NCBI RefSeq assembly: GCF_030063135.1
Contig: NZ_JASISO010000004.1
Span: 124,001-188,000, forward strand
Length of the DNA: 64,000 nt
Origin: Streptomyces sp. G-G2
Lineage (GTDB): Bacteria > Actinomycetota > Actinomycetes > Streptomycetales > Streptomycetaceae
Direction: 5' to 3'
Shown here piece after piece: positions 43,656 to 52,243 of the stretch; the first letter of the stretch is position 1, and each line of letters opens with the position of its first letter. The notes beneath the pieces are model-generated. The model had not been told where the DNA came from and did no database searches. It saw only the letters and a list, made by a program, of their open reading frames with translations. Made by a program: the position numbers and the translations under genes.

Positions 43656-43675
43656 ACATGTGAAATACCACATGT
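43656..43675. promoter_or_regulatory. regulon operator before the S9 peptidase gene
   Basis: TGTGAAATACCAC (43659-43671) matches YGTGAMATWNYAC. Here the site is also a perfect dyad, ACATGTG (43656-43662) and CACATGT (43669-43675) around AAATAC. It is 13 bases upstream of the peptidase start, in the region shared with the divergent MFS gene. Confidence 0.6.
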
Positions 43676-43725
43676 TCTAGACCGTTCGAGTGGTGGCCGC
43701 GGGGGAGCGGGTTTAGCGTCGAACG

Positions 43726-45273
43726 GTGGACCCGAACACATCGCCGAGCATCAACGGGACCGATGGCAAGGTCCGAGGGGGCGGGAGCGGGCTCGCACTG
43801 CTCGTCATCGCCTCCTGCCAACTCATGGTCGTTCTCGACATCACCATCGTGAACATCGCGCTGCCGCACATCCAGACCGCCCTCGGGTTCTCCACCGAGA
43901 GCCTCTCCTGGGTCGTCAGCGCCTACACGCTCACCTTCGGCGGACTGCTGCTCCTCGGCGGCCGCACCGGTGACATCCTCGGCAGGCGGCGCGTCTTCAT
44001 CTTCGGCGTCCTGCTCTTCGGCCTGGCCTCGCTGCTCGGCGGATTCTCCCAGAACGCGGGCCAGTTGCTCGCGGCCCGCGCCCTCCAGGGCGTCGGCGGC
44101 GCGATCGCGTCCCCCACCGCCCTCGCCCTGATCACCACCACCTTCCGTGAAGGACCCGAACGCAACCGCGCCTTCGGTGTGTTCGCGGGCGTCTCCGCGG
44201 GCGGCGGCGCCATCGGCCTGCTGGCGGGCGGCGCACTCGTCGAATGGCTCAACTGGCGCTGGGTGCTCTTCGTGAACGTCCCCATCGCCCTGCTGATCGC
44301 GCTCGCCACCCCGAGGGTGATCCGGGAGTCCGAACGCCACCCCGGACACTTCGACTTCGTCGGTGCCTTGACCGCGACCTTGGGCATGGTGTCCCTGGTC
44401 TACGGATTCATCCGGGCCTCGCAGGAGGGCTGGAGCAACACCCTCACCCTGGTGTCCTTCGCCGCGGCCGTCATCCTGCTCACCGCGTTCATCCTGGTCG
44501 AGCGCCGCTCCCCACAGCCGATCACCCCGCTCCACATGTTCGCCGACCGCAACCGCGCGGGCACGTACGGGATCATGCTCTTCCTCGCCTGCGCCATGTT
44601 CGGGATGTTCTTCTTCCTGACCCTCTTCGTGCAGAACGTGCTCGGGTTCAGTCCCATCCGCGCGGGGCTCGCCTTCCTGCCCGTGAGCGCCGTGATCGCG
44701 GTCGGCGCGGGCGTCACCTCCCAACTGCTGCCGAAGTTCGGCCCCAAACCGTTCATGGTGGGGGGCGCCCTGTGCGCGGCGGCCGGCCTCGGCTGGCTGA
44801 CGCTCACCGATGTGCACTCCACCTACCTGGGCAGCATCCTGGGCCCGATGCTCCTGTTCAGCCTCGGCATGGGCATGCAGTTCGTGTCGCTGACGCTGAT
44901 GGCCCTCTCCAACGTCCCCGACCGCGAGTCGGGAGCCGCGTCCGGGCTCCTCAACTCCATGCAGCAGGTGGGCGGTTCACTGGGCCTGTCCATCCTGGTG
45001 ACCCTCTTCGGCACGGCGAGCCACAACGAGGCGGCCAAACAGGTCCCGTCCTTCCTCGCCAACGCGACCCCCGAGCAGAAGGCCGCCTTCCGGCAGACGG
45101 GCCAGCTGCCCGGGCCGTACGGCGCCCAGGTACTCACCTCCGGCGTCACTTCGGCCTTCGTCGTGGCGGCCCTCTTCGCCCTGGTGGCGGCCGTCATCGC
45201 GCTGGTCGTCGTCCAGGTGAGGCCCTCCGACCTCGAACGGCTGAAGGGCACGCACACCCCGGCCGCCGTCTGA
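43726..45273 (+). CDS. MFS transporter, DHA2 (14-TM drug:H+ antiporter) family
   Basis: A 515-residue EmrB/QacA-type exporter with GTG start. Motif A-like LLLGGRTGDILGRRRVF after TM2, and the DHA2 signature region ALQGVGGAIASPTALALITTTF with motif C-like GPLLGG counterpart (AGVSAGGGAIGLLAGGALVEWLNWRWVLFVN) are visible; I count about 14 hydrophobic helices. It probably exports a drug or metabolite by proton antiport. It is divergent from the S9 peptidase gene and shares its upstream region, so a link to peptide use cannot be excluded. It is convergent with the P450 gene, 9 bases between stops. Confidence 0.9.
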   Translation: MDPNTSPSINGTDGKVRGGGSGLALLVIASCQLMVVLDITIVNIALPHIQTALGFSTESLSWVVSAYTLTFGGLLLLGGRTGDILGRRRVFIFGVLLFGLASLLGGFSQNAGQLLAARALQGVGGAIASPTALALITTTFREGPERNRAFGVFAGVSAGGGAIGLLAGGALVEWLNWRWVLFVNVPIALLIALATPRVIRESERHPGHFDFVGALTATLGMVSLVYGFIRASQEGWSNTLTLVSFAAAVILLTAFILVERRSPQPITPLHMFADRNRAGTYGIMLFLACAMFGMFFFLTLFVQNVLGFSPIRAGLAFLPVSAVIAVGAGVTSQLLPKFGPKPFMVGGALCAAAGLGWLTLTDVHSTYLGSILGPMLLFSLGMGMQFVSLTLMALSNVPDRESGAASGLLNSMQQVGGSLGLSILVTLFGTASHNEAAKQVPSFLANATPEQKAAFRQTGQLPGPYGAQVLTSGVTSAFVVAALFALVAAVIALVVVQVRPSDLERLKGTHTPAAV

Positions 45274-45282
45274 GCCGCTCTC

Positions 45283-46719
45283 CTACAGCGCGGCTCCGCG
45301 CAGCGGACGGATCCGGCAGCGGGCCGGGCCGGTGACCCGCAGGGTGATCCCCGCACTCACCGGAACCTCCTCGTCCACGGCCTCGAACCCGTACGCCCGC
45401 AGGGTCATCGCCAGTGCGATCACCGACTCCAGCATCGAGAAGTGCTGGCCGATGCAGGCGCGCGGCCCGCCGCCGAAGGGGAACCAGGCGTACCGCGGCC
45501 GGGCCGCCTCCGCCTCCGGGGTGAACCGGTCCGGGTCGAAGCGCTCGGGGTCGGGCCAGTAGTCCGGGTGCCGGTGCGTGACCCACGGCGCCAGGATCAC
45601 GGTCGCGCCCGCCGGGACGGTGTGCCCGCCTACCTCGGACGCGGCGACGGCCTGGCGCCCGATGACCGGCGCCGCCGGGTAGAGCCGCATCGCCTCCTTG
45701 AGGACCTGCGTGAGGTACGGCAGCCGCTCCAGGTCCGCGGCCCCGGGCGTACGGTCGCCCAGCACCCGGGATATCTCCTCGCGCGCCCGGGCCTGCGCCT
45801 CGGGATGCCGGGACAGCAGGTGCAGGGCGAAGGCCAGCGAGGTGGCGGTGGTCTCGTGCCCGGCCAGCAGGAAGATGAGCACCTGGTCGCGCAGTTCGCC
45901 CGCGTCGAAGGCGCCGTCGTCCGTGCTGCGGGCCGCGGCCAGCAGGGTCAGCAGGTCCTCGCCCTTACGGGCCTCCGCGCCCGGGGCCGTGTCCGCCGGT
46001 CGGGCTCCCGCCCCGCGGCGCTCGGCGATGATCCGGTCGCAGACCCCGTACAGCTCGTCCAGCGCGGCGGCCGCCCGCCGGTTGGCCGGGGTCGGCCAGC
46101 TCCGCGGGAGGGTGGCGGGCGAGTACCCGCGCCGGAGCACGTACTCCGTGATGACCGGAAAACACCGGTCGACGACCTCGACCGTGGCCTCGACATCGGC
46201 GCCGAACAGGATCCGGGCGACCGCGCGCAGGGCCAGCCGCGTCATCTCGGTGGACACGTCCACCACGGAGCCGGGCGCCGAGCGCCAGCCCTCCAGGGTC
46301 TGCGCGGTCTCGGCGGCCACCGCGGCGGCGTACCCGTCGACCCGGCGCTTGGTGAACAGCGGCTGCACCAGCCGCCGTTGGCGCACGTAGTCCTCGTCCT
46401 GGCTGGTCAGCAGGCCGTTACCGAAGGAATCCCGCACCTCTTGGTAGAAGGGGTTGTCCTTGCGGAAGTTAGCCGACTCCGAGGCCAGCACCTGCTGCGC
46501 CCCCTCCGGGGAGAAGACGCAGTGCAGCTCGGCCCGCAGCCCGGGCGGCCCGGCGCTGATCCGCACCACGTCCCCGTGCCGCCGCTGGGCCCGCAGATAG
46601 GTGCCCAGTGAGTCCGACGTGAGGTCGAAGAGCGATCCGAGCAGCGGAACCCCCGCCAACCGCGGGGTCCCCGCCTTCGACGCGCCTGTGTTCTTCGATG
46701 CCGCTGCTTCCACTGACAT
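45283..46719 (-). CDS. cytochrome P450
   Basis: A 478-residue class I-type P450. The start at 46719 follows a GAGGGGGG ribosome site; the ORF open to 47070 is non-coding-like. I-helix oxygen motif AGHETTA, K-helix E-x-x-R in LKEAMRLYP, and heme loop FGGGPRACIG with Cys422 are intact. The N-terminus lacks a membrane anchor. No ferredoxin gene is adjacent, so it must use redox partners encoded elsewhere. Substrate unknown; length and I-helix resemble the fatty-acid/steroid-like CYP groups of Streptomyces. Confidence 0.93.
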   Translation of the reverse strand: MSVEAAASKNTGASKAGTPRLAGVPLLGSLFDLTSDSLGTYLRAQRRHGDVVRISAGPPGLRAELHCVFSPEGAQQVLASESANFRKDNPFYQEVRDSFGNGLLTSQDEDYVRQRRLVQPLFTKRRVDGYAAAVAAETAQTLEGWRSAPGSVVDVSTEMTRLALRAVARILFGADVEATVEVVDRCFPVITEYVLRRGYSPATLPRSWPTPANRRAAAALDELYGVCDRIIAERRGAGARPADTAPGAEARKGEDLLTLLAAARSTDDGAFDAGELRDQVLIFLLAGHETTATSLAFALHLLSRHPEAQARAREEISRVLGDRTPGAADLERLPYLTQVLKEAMRLYPAAPVIGRQAVAASEVGGHTVPAGATVILAPWVTHRHPDYWPDPERFDPDRFTPEAEAARPRYAWFPFGGGPRACIGQHFSMLESVIALAMTLRAYGFEAVDEEVPVSAGITLRVTGPARCRIRPLRGAAL

Positions 46720-46828
46720 GGCCGCCCCCCTCGACACGTACCGGACGGCCGATTCTGCCGGGCTCCCGCCCCGGCCGGGCGGGTCCGGCCCCGGACCCGC
46801 CCGGAACCGGCCAGTCCGTGGGCCGGGG

Positions 46829-47506
46829 TCACGTGTCGCAGGCGATCCCGTCGTTGTCCCGGTCGAGGGCGCTGCGGTAACCGGGCTGACCGCGATGGAT
46901 GGGCGCCGCCCCGGCGGCCCGGGCCTCGGTGCAGTTCTTGTAGTAGGCGGCCGACCCGCCGCCCGTGGTGCCGCCGCTCCCGCTCCCGCTGGCGCCACCG
47001 TCCCCGCCGGTGCTCCCGGCGTCGGTGGGCACGCTGGCCTTCGGCTTGGGCACCGGCTTGGGCGTCGCACTGGCGACGGGCACGGGCGCCTTCGAGGGCT
47101 TCAGCGTGGCCCCCGCCCGGTCCGGGCACGGCGTACCGGGGGCGACCAGCGACAGCTCCACGGCCGTGCCGGCCGCCACCCCGGCCCCCGCCGCGGGGGT
47201 CTGGAAGCAGACCGCCCACTGCGCGTGGTCCTGGGCGAGGGACACGTCGGCGTAGGCGCTGCGCGCCTCGACGGGCCGGGTGACCAGTGCCTTGACGGCG
47301 GTCTCGGCCTCGGTGAACTTCTTCCCGATGACCGAAGGCATCACCGGAGCCGCCGCCACGGACGGGCTCGGCGACGACGGCGCCCCCGTCGTCGCCGCGA
47401 CGGGTCTGTTGTCGGCCGCCTTCGGGGCCGGATCCTCACACCCGGCCCCGACGAGCAGAACCGCACTCACGACGACGGCAGCCGCTATGCCACGGTGAAC
47501 GAACAC
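46829..47506 (-). CDS. lipoprotein with PASTA-like and excalibur calcium-binding domains
   Basis: A 225-residue lipoprotein: signal MFVHRGIAAAVVVSAVLLVG with lipobox Cys23. Residues ~55-125 form one PASTA-like domain (VMPSVIGKKFTEAETAVKAL to VELSLVAPGTPC). A Pro/Lys/Gly/Ser linker leads to a C-terminal excalibur domain (YYKNCTEARAAGAAPI ... DRDNDGIACDT) whose Asp-rich loop binds calcium and whose two Cys probably form a disulfide. It is exposed on the outer face of the membrane or in the cell wall; role unknown. Confidence 0.85.
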   Translation of the reverse strand: MFVHRGIAAAVVVSAVLLVGAGCEDPAPKAADNRPVAATTGAPSSPSPSVAAAPVMPSVIGKKFTEAETAVKALVTRPVEARSAYADVSLAQDHAQWAVCFQTPAAGAGVAAGTAVELSLVAPGTPCPDRAGATLKPSKAPVPVASATPKPVPKPKASVPTDAGSTGGDGGASGSGSGGTTGGGSAAYYKNCTEARAAGAAPIHRGQPGYRSALDRDNDGIACDT

Positions 47507-47635
47507 GATGGACCCCCCACAGGTCAGAACGGAACAAAGCCCGCAGCCTACGCGCGCCCACCCGCCCCGCGTGGGGTACTTGGCCCAACCGGTTCAGGAC
47601 AGCAACCGGCCGGGCGCGGTACGCCGATTCGGCCT

Positions 47636-47648
47636 AGATGTCCCGGAA
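47636..47648. other. putative attL core
   Basis: AGATGTCCCGGAA, identical to the end of HTH-murA at 52246-52258. On the minus strand it reads T-T-C-C-G-G-G-A-C-A-T-C-T plus a stop, as in murA, but the upstream codons are not murA. Confidence 0.5.
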
Positions 47649-47752
47649 AAGACTCGGCAGCTCTGCCACCTGCACAGATCGACAGCAGGGGGCCTCTGAG
47701 CAGGGAAGATGATATTTCCCTTCTTTCACTGTCGTGCCGCTTGATGCAGCCG

Positions 47753-47772
47753 AAAGTCCCAGGAAAGTCCCA
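47753..47772 (+). repeat. paired AAAGTCCCA direct repeats, left arm-type sites
   Basis: AAAGTCCCA at 47753-47761 and 47764-47772, 11-bp period, 105 bp inside the left core. The same pair is found near the right end. Confidence 0.6.
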
Positions 47773-47777
47773 CACGG

Positions 47778-48408
47778 ATGCGATGCCGCTTAGCGGAGGC
47801 CGCAGCGGCCGTGCTGGACGCCGCCGCGCAGGACGGACTGTCCGCCGGCTGCGCCCGGCGCGACCGGCCGCAGGAGGTCTCGCCGGTCTGGAGCGGCCCG
47901 TCGTCCCCCTGGGTACCGGTGAGATCCACGAGTCGCGCACTGCTGGGGCTCATCGCCGCGGCACAGGAGGAACGCACACTGATGACGTACTCCGCGCGCC
48001 GCTACGAACCGCTCGTGCAGGTGCTCCGGGACGCCGCGGCACGGGGAGTGGGCATCCACATCGTTGTTGAGACCCTCCAAGGCGCGGGCAGCGCACTGTC
48101 CGGCACGGAACGGGCGTCCGCCTTCAGCGGCGTGAGCGGTGCGCGGATCTGGCACTGGCCGGTCGACAACAGGTCGGAGCCCGGTGCCAAGACCCACGCC
48201 AAGCTGGCGGGTTGCCGACCGGCGCACCCTGCTGACGACCAGCGCCAACTTCACCCAGGCGGGAGTCGACCGCAACATCGAGGCCGGGATTCTGATCGGG
48301 GGCGGTCCGGCACCGCTGCGCGCAGTGGAACACGTGCGGGAACTCCAGCGCACCGGAGTCATCCGGCAGCTCTGGATAGATGCACCCTGCGGGATGACTC
48401 ACGTCTGA
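47778..48408 (+). pseudogene. DrmC-like phospholipase D-family protein, frameshifted
   Basis: The first frame (from 47778) encodes RALLGLIAAAQEERTLMTYSA, VQVLRDAAARGVGIHIVVET and ends THAKLAG; the family continues one frame over with VADRRTLLTTSANFTQAGVD and RNIEAGILIGGGP to the stop at 48408. Together they form the HKD half (H-A-K-x-A-V-A-D ... T-S-A-N) of the PLD-like protein DrmC of DISARM-type defence loci. One extra G in GCGGG (about 48208-48211) breaks the frame. The N-terminus is also short. No other DISARM gene is present. Confidence 0.65.
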
Positions 48409-48590
48409 CGTCATGAATCTGTGGCGTCCGGGCAATGCAGCCCTGCCCGAATCTGGACGTCATCACCAGGAATTCTCTCGGCGGCGGCCCAAGATCCGGC
48501 TCCACGGGATGCTGCCGTGACGGGTCGGTGTGCTCCAGCTATTTCTTCACGCGTTCCATGCCCTGTCATGAGCGAACGGAGCCGCACTGC

Positions 48591-50835
48591 ATGACCCTCC
48601 AACACCCCATGGCGCGGGCCGACCGTGTGCGACTCGAGAAGCTGTTGGGGTCCTGGCGGGACTCCCTCATCGACTTGAGCTTCCGCAACCGACTCCTCAA
48701 CTATCAGCGTCGGTCCTCGTCCGTGGGCATGGACCTCGTAGAACCCGGTCTGCTCACCACTCTGGAGGGGCTCACCCGCGGCTGCGGCTTCGCCCCTGTC
48801 GAGGAGGAACGGACCAAGGCCGAGAGCAGTGCGCTCAGCGGCAGCGGGGTAACGATGGCTAAGGCTGCTGCGGTGGCTGCCACGGGAGCCCGCCCCATCG
48901 ACACCCCCGCTTCCCGTGCGGGATCGGCACCGGCCGCCCGGTCGTGAACCTTACGACCTCCAAGGTCACCCAGGCAGATCAGGACCGGCACCTGCGTCGC
49001 CTCGCGACGGTTGCGCGTGAGAAGTACAACGACTACGGCCTGTGGGTCCTGCATCTGGGCGTGGGCTTCCTCGACTGGAAGCCGGCCCCGTCCGCGGAGA
49101 AGGGTTTCAGCTCACCCCTCGTCATGGTGCCCGTGATACTCGAACGGCGCCGTGGAGACTCCTATGTGCTCAAGTCCAACGTGGATGAGGAGCCGGTTCT
49201 CAACCCCGCACTCGGCATTGAGTGGCCCCGCCCGGACCAACTGGAGCAGAGCGACATCCCGGAGCTGATCGCGGGCGTCCGACGTGCGGTGAAAGGAATC
49301 CAGGGCTGGCAGGTGACCAGCCGAATCGTTCTGGACACCTTCAACTCCAGCAAGGAGGTGATGTACCGCGACCTGCTGGACAACGCGGACCGGGTTCTGA
49401 GCAGCACCTTGGTGCGGGCCGTCGGCCTCGGCGCCGACTCCGGCATCTCACCACGGACCTTCGCGTTCGAGGCCGCGGACATCGACCGCATCGACGCGAT
49501 ACAGCCGCCTGAGCAAGCGCCCCTGGTACTTGATGCCGACTCTTCCCAGCGGCAGTGCGTCGCCGCAGCGGTTGAGGGCCGCAGCTTCGTGATGAACGGG
49601 CCGCCCGGCACGGGCAAGAGCCAGACCATCACCAACATGATCGCGGGCCTCTTGGAAAAGGGCCGCACCGTGTTGTTCGTCAGCGAAAGGGCCGCTGCCC
49701 TGGACGTGGTCCGAAACCGCCTCGGTGATGTCGGCCTCGACGACTACGTGCTCGCGCTGCACAGCAACAGCGCGGGACGAAAGCAGGTGGCTCAGGAGCT
49801 CGGCCGGGCATTGGGAGCCCCGCGCCACACCTTGCCGGGCGGGGGTCGGGGAGACCTCGCACAGGCCCGAGAGCTGCGCGAGGAACTCTCCGGGTACGCC
49901 GCGGCGATGAATGAGCTCCGGCCAGGGCTTGGCATGTCCCTTCACGACGCCTTGGGGCGCATCACCCTGCTGGACGGCGCTCACCCGCTGCCCGCAGACG
50001 GCTCCTTCGATGCGGCTGCCCTCACCGCTGAGAGCCTGGAGCAGGCGATCGCGGGTGCACGCCGAGTCAGCCGATCCTGGCGTCCGGCGCTGGAAGGTAC
50101 TGAGTTCTCCTGGTACGGCCTGAAGGACGGCGGAAATCCGCTGAGCGCACTGGACCTCGCATCAGAAGCCCTTGGCAGGCTCGGCACGACCCTGCGCCCG
50201 CACGCAGAGCTTCTCGCGGAACTCGGTTGGGAGGGGATGAGGGCTGCCTCCCGCCTGGCATCGCTGCTGCGCACCGCAGGAGCGCGGCCGGCGATGCCGA
50301 AGCACTGGCTCACCGCGGATGAGGAGGGGCTGACCGCGGCGGTGAAGGGCCTTCTGGTCCGCTTGGGTGATGCCAACGAGGCCGAGTTGCCGGCCAGGCA
50401 GGCCTTCGGTGATGCCTGGGATCGACTTCCTGCGGATGTGGAGCCAGAACCCGGGCCCGAGGAAGCAGCCCTCGCCGTTCTGGTTCCTCCGGCCGTGGAC
50501 GTCGAATCGCTCACCGCCGACAGCGCCCGTATGCTCGCCGACCGGCTTTTGGCGGATGCCGCGGCCCTGGACCAAGCGGCGCAGTCGCTGGCCGCTGTGG
50601 CTCAGGTATACGGTCTGCCCGCTCCCACATCCTGTGACGACGGCCTTCGCCTGGGCAGGGTCGCCGCACTTTCCGGAGTGCCGACGGAGGCCAAGCCGTT
50701 GCCCGGTTGGCTCACTGCCGATGGTCTGGCTCAGGCCCGCACAGCCGCTCAGGCACTGCGTGAGGCGGTGGACGGTGTGCGCGCCGCCCGGGGGAAGGCC
50801 GAGGGCGTCTTCACCGACCGGGTGCTGCAAAGCGG
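48591..50835 (+). pseudogene. DUF4011-type superfamily 1 helicase, split and truncated
   Basis: Frame one (48591-48947) begins MTLQHPMARADRVRLEKL and SLIDLSFRNRLLNY, the DUF4011 start; the homology resumes in another frame from 48944 (LRRLATVAREKYNDYGLWVL, LHLGVGFLDWKP) and reaches the Walker A GPPGTGKSQTITNMI (~residue 222 of that part). About 400 residues later, near AEGVFTDRVLQSG (50835), similarity stops and the frame runs into unrelated sequence up to 51010. The helicase motor C-terminus and nuclease parts of such >1300-residue proteins are missing. Proteins of this kind occur in defence islands. It is most likely dead. Confidence 0.65.
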
Positions 50836-50921
50836 CTTAGCTGGGCCGCAGCCTGCCCGCCAGCTGACCTGCCCAGCCCGCTTGATGTGGGACAGGCCCG
50901 CTACCGACTGCTTCTACCTGC

Positions 50922-51599
50922 TCAGTCCGTGTCCGGATCGTCGGACTCTGCGAGGAGGCGGGTCGCGAGGTCGTCGGCCCACTCCACGGCCCAGGTGCGG
51001 AGAGCGGTGATGGTGGCGTCATCGAGCCCATAGGCGGCGAAGGCTTCGTCGTCGGTCCACTCGGCGCCGGTGAGGTTCGCCTGCAGGTCCTCGTGCTCGA
51101 AGCGGCCACGGGCATGGCGGCGCCCGAACTCCTCGAGATCGGCATTGGTCCAGCGCTGGGAGGCCGCGAAAACGTCGATCAGATCGCGGGGTGCTCCACG
51201 GTCGGCAAGCGCACGGACCTTCGTTCCGATCACGTCCTCCTCCGCGAGGACGGGCCCGTACGTGCTCTGGGCGACCGGCCGCCAGAAGATCTCCTTGAGG
51301 ATGTCGACTTCGCACTCCTGCCCGGTGGCCGGGTCGGTCACGGTGAAGCGGGCGGACAGCGGGGCGGTCTCCAGCGCGTGAACCGTCCAGCCGAGGGCTG
51401 CCAGGCCGGTGCGGAGCGCGGCCGCGATGTCGGCCATCGGCGCCGGGTTCTCTGTGGCGACATCAAGGTCCTGGCTGGGGCGGTTCACGAGGCGGTGAGC
51501 CCGCACGGCGTACCCGCCGGTGAGGACCAGGGGATACGGGGAACCGAGGGCGATCACATCCGCCAGGAGCCGTGCGTGCAGCTCCGGCATGTCCGTCAC
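50922..51599 (-). CDS. AbiEii/AbiGii-type nucleotidyltransferase
   Basis: A 225-residue protein, GTG 51599 chosen for its GTGA overlap with the upstream gene. YPLVLTGGYAVRAH and RPSQDLDV are the G-G-x ... D-x-D nucleotidyltransferase motif of AbiEii toxins; GTKVRALADRGAPRDLIDVFA is the usual central segment. AbiEii enzymes are toxins or phage-abortive-infection effectors that act with an antitoxin. The C-terminus ends near the broken helicase. Function as toxin is inferred from the family; the partner here is not a classical AbiEi regulator. Confidence 0.78.
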   Translation of the reverse strand: MTDMPELHARLLADVIALGSPYPLVLTGGYAVRAHRLVNRPSQDLDVATENPAPMADIAAALRTGLAALGWTVHALETAPLSARFTVTDPATGQECEVDILKEIFWRPVAQSTYGPVLAEEDVIGTKVRALADRGAPRDLIDVFAASQRWTNADLEEFGRRHARGRFEHEDLQANLTGAEWTDDEAFAAYGLDDATITALRTWAVEWADDLATRLLAESDDPDTD

Positions 51600-51988
51600 G
51601 CGGCCGTCCGCGTGCGGGCGGAGAGCTGGGGGAAGGCGTCTTCCCATACGGCTCGTACGCTGCGGCCGACGAGTGTGCGCAGCACCGGCCACAGCTGGAG
51701 GAGCAGATCCTGATTGAGGTAGCGGCGCAGGTCGTCGCGCAGCCCCTCGTGCAGGACGGTGCGGTACAGGCCCATGCGCTGGCGAGGCTTGTCCATGTCG
51801 TATGAGGTCATCCCGGACCAGGCCATATGGAACGGCAGCTCCACGACCCCTCCGGTCGGGCCGTGCAACTCGTCCAGCGACTCAGGCAGCCGGAGTCGGA
51901 ACTTCTCCCGGTACAGCATGAGGTCCTCGGCGTCCGCGCGAGACAGGTCCCTCGGCTTGGGTGCGGGGTGTTGTGGGCTGGAGGGCAT
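51596..51988 (-). CDS. hypothetical partner of the AbiEii-type protein
   Basis: A 130-residue protein from ATG 51988, with GTGA coupling to the AbiEii-type gene. It has a basic/acidic helical start (RDLSRADAEDLMLYREKFRL), a middle VVELPFHMAWSGMTSYDMD and a C-terminal helix (HEGLRDDLRRYLNQDLLLQL). No DNA-binding helix-turn-helix is obvious. Its position first in the pair is that of an antitoxin or dedicated partner. No family recognised. Confidence 0.6.
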   Translation of the reverse strand: MPSSPQHPAPKPRDLSRADAEDLMLYREKFRLRLPESLDELHGPTGGVVELPFHMAWSGMTSYDMDKPRQRMGLYRTVLHEGLRDDLRRYLNQDLLLQLWPVLRTLVGRSVRAVWEDAFPQLSARTRTAA

Positions 51989-52148
51989 GACTCCATTATG
52001 GCGGCCGGAGAGGTGGCGCGGGTCATGAAGCGCGGGTTCTCGCTCCGGGGATAGGCGCACTTCCTGCCCCATGCGGGATCCGAGAGTAGCCGTCATCGAC
52101 ACGGTCCTTACACCATCTGGAGGCCGCCAGTCGTCCGGTCCCAGCGCA

Positions 52149-52168
52149 AAGTCCCAGAAAAGTCCCAG
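52149..52168 (+). repeat. paired AAAGTCCCA direct repeats, right arm-type sites
   Basis: AAAGTCCCA at 52149-52157 and 52160-52168, same 11-bp period and orientation as the left pair, 77 bp from the right core. Confidence 0.6.
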
Positions 52169-52243
52169 AGGCGCCGTCACACCCCACCGTACCCGCATTC
52201 ATGCAGGTCAGGAGGGGTATGGTGGCGACTTTCCTCAAGCCGG

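Noticed and set aside
47778..50835. A complete DISARM defence system
   Set aside because: Only a DrmC-like gene is seen, and it is frameshifted; DrmA, DrmB and methylase genes are absent and the DUF4011 helicase is not a DISARM core gene.
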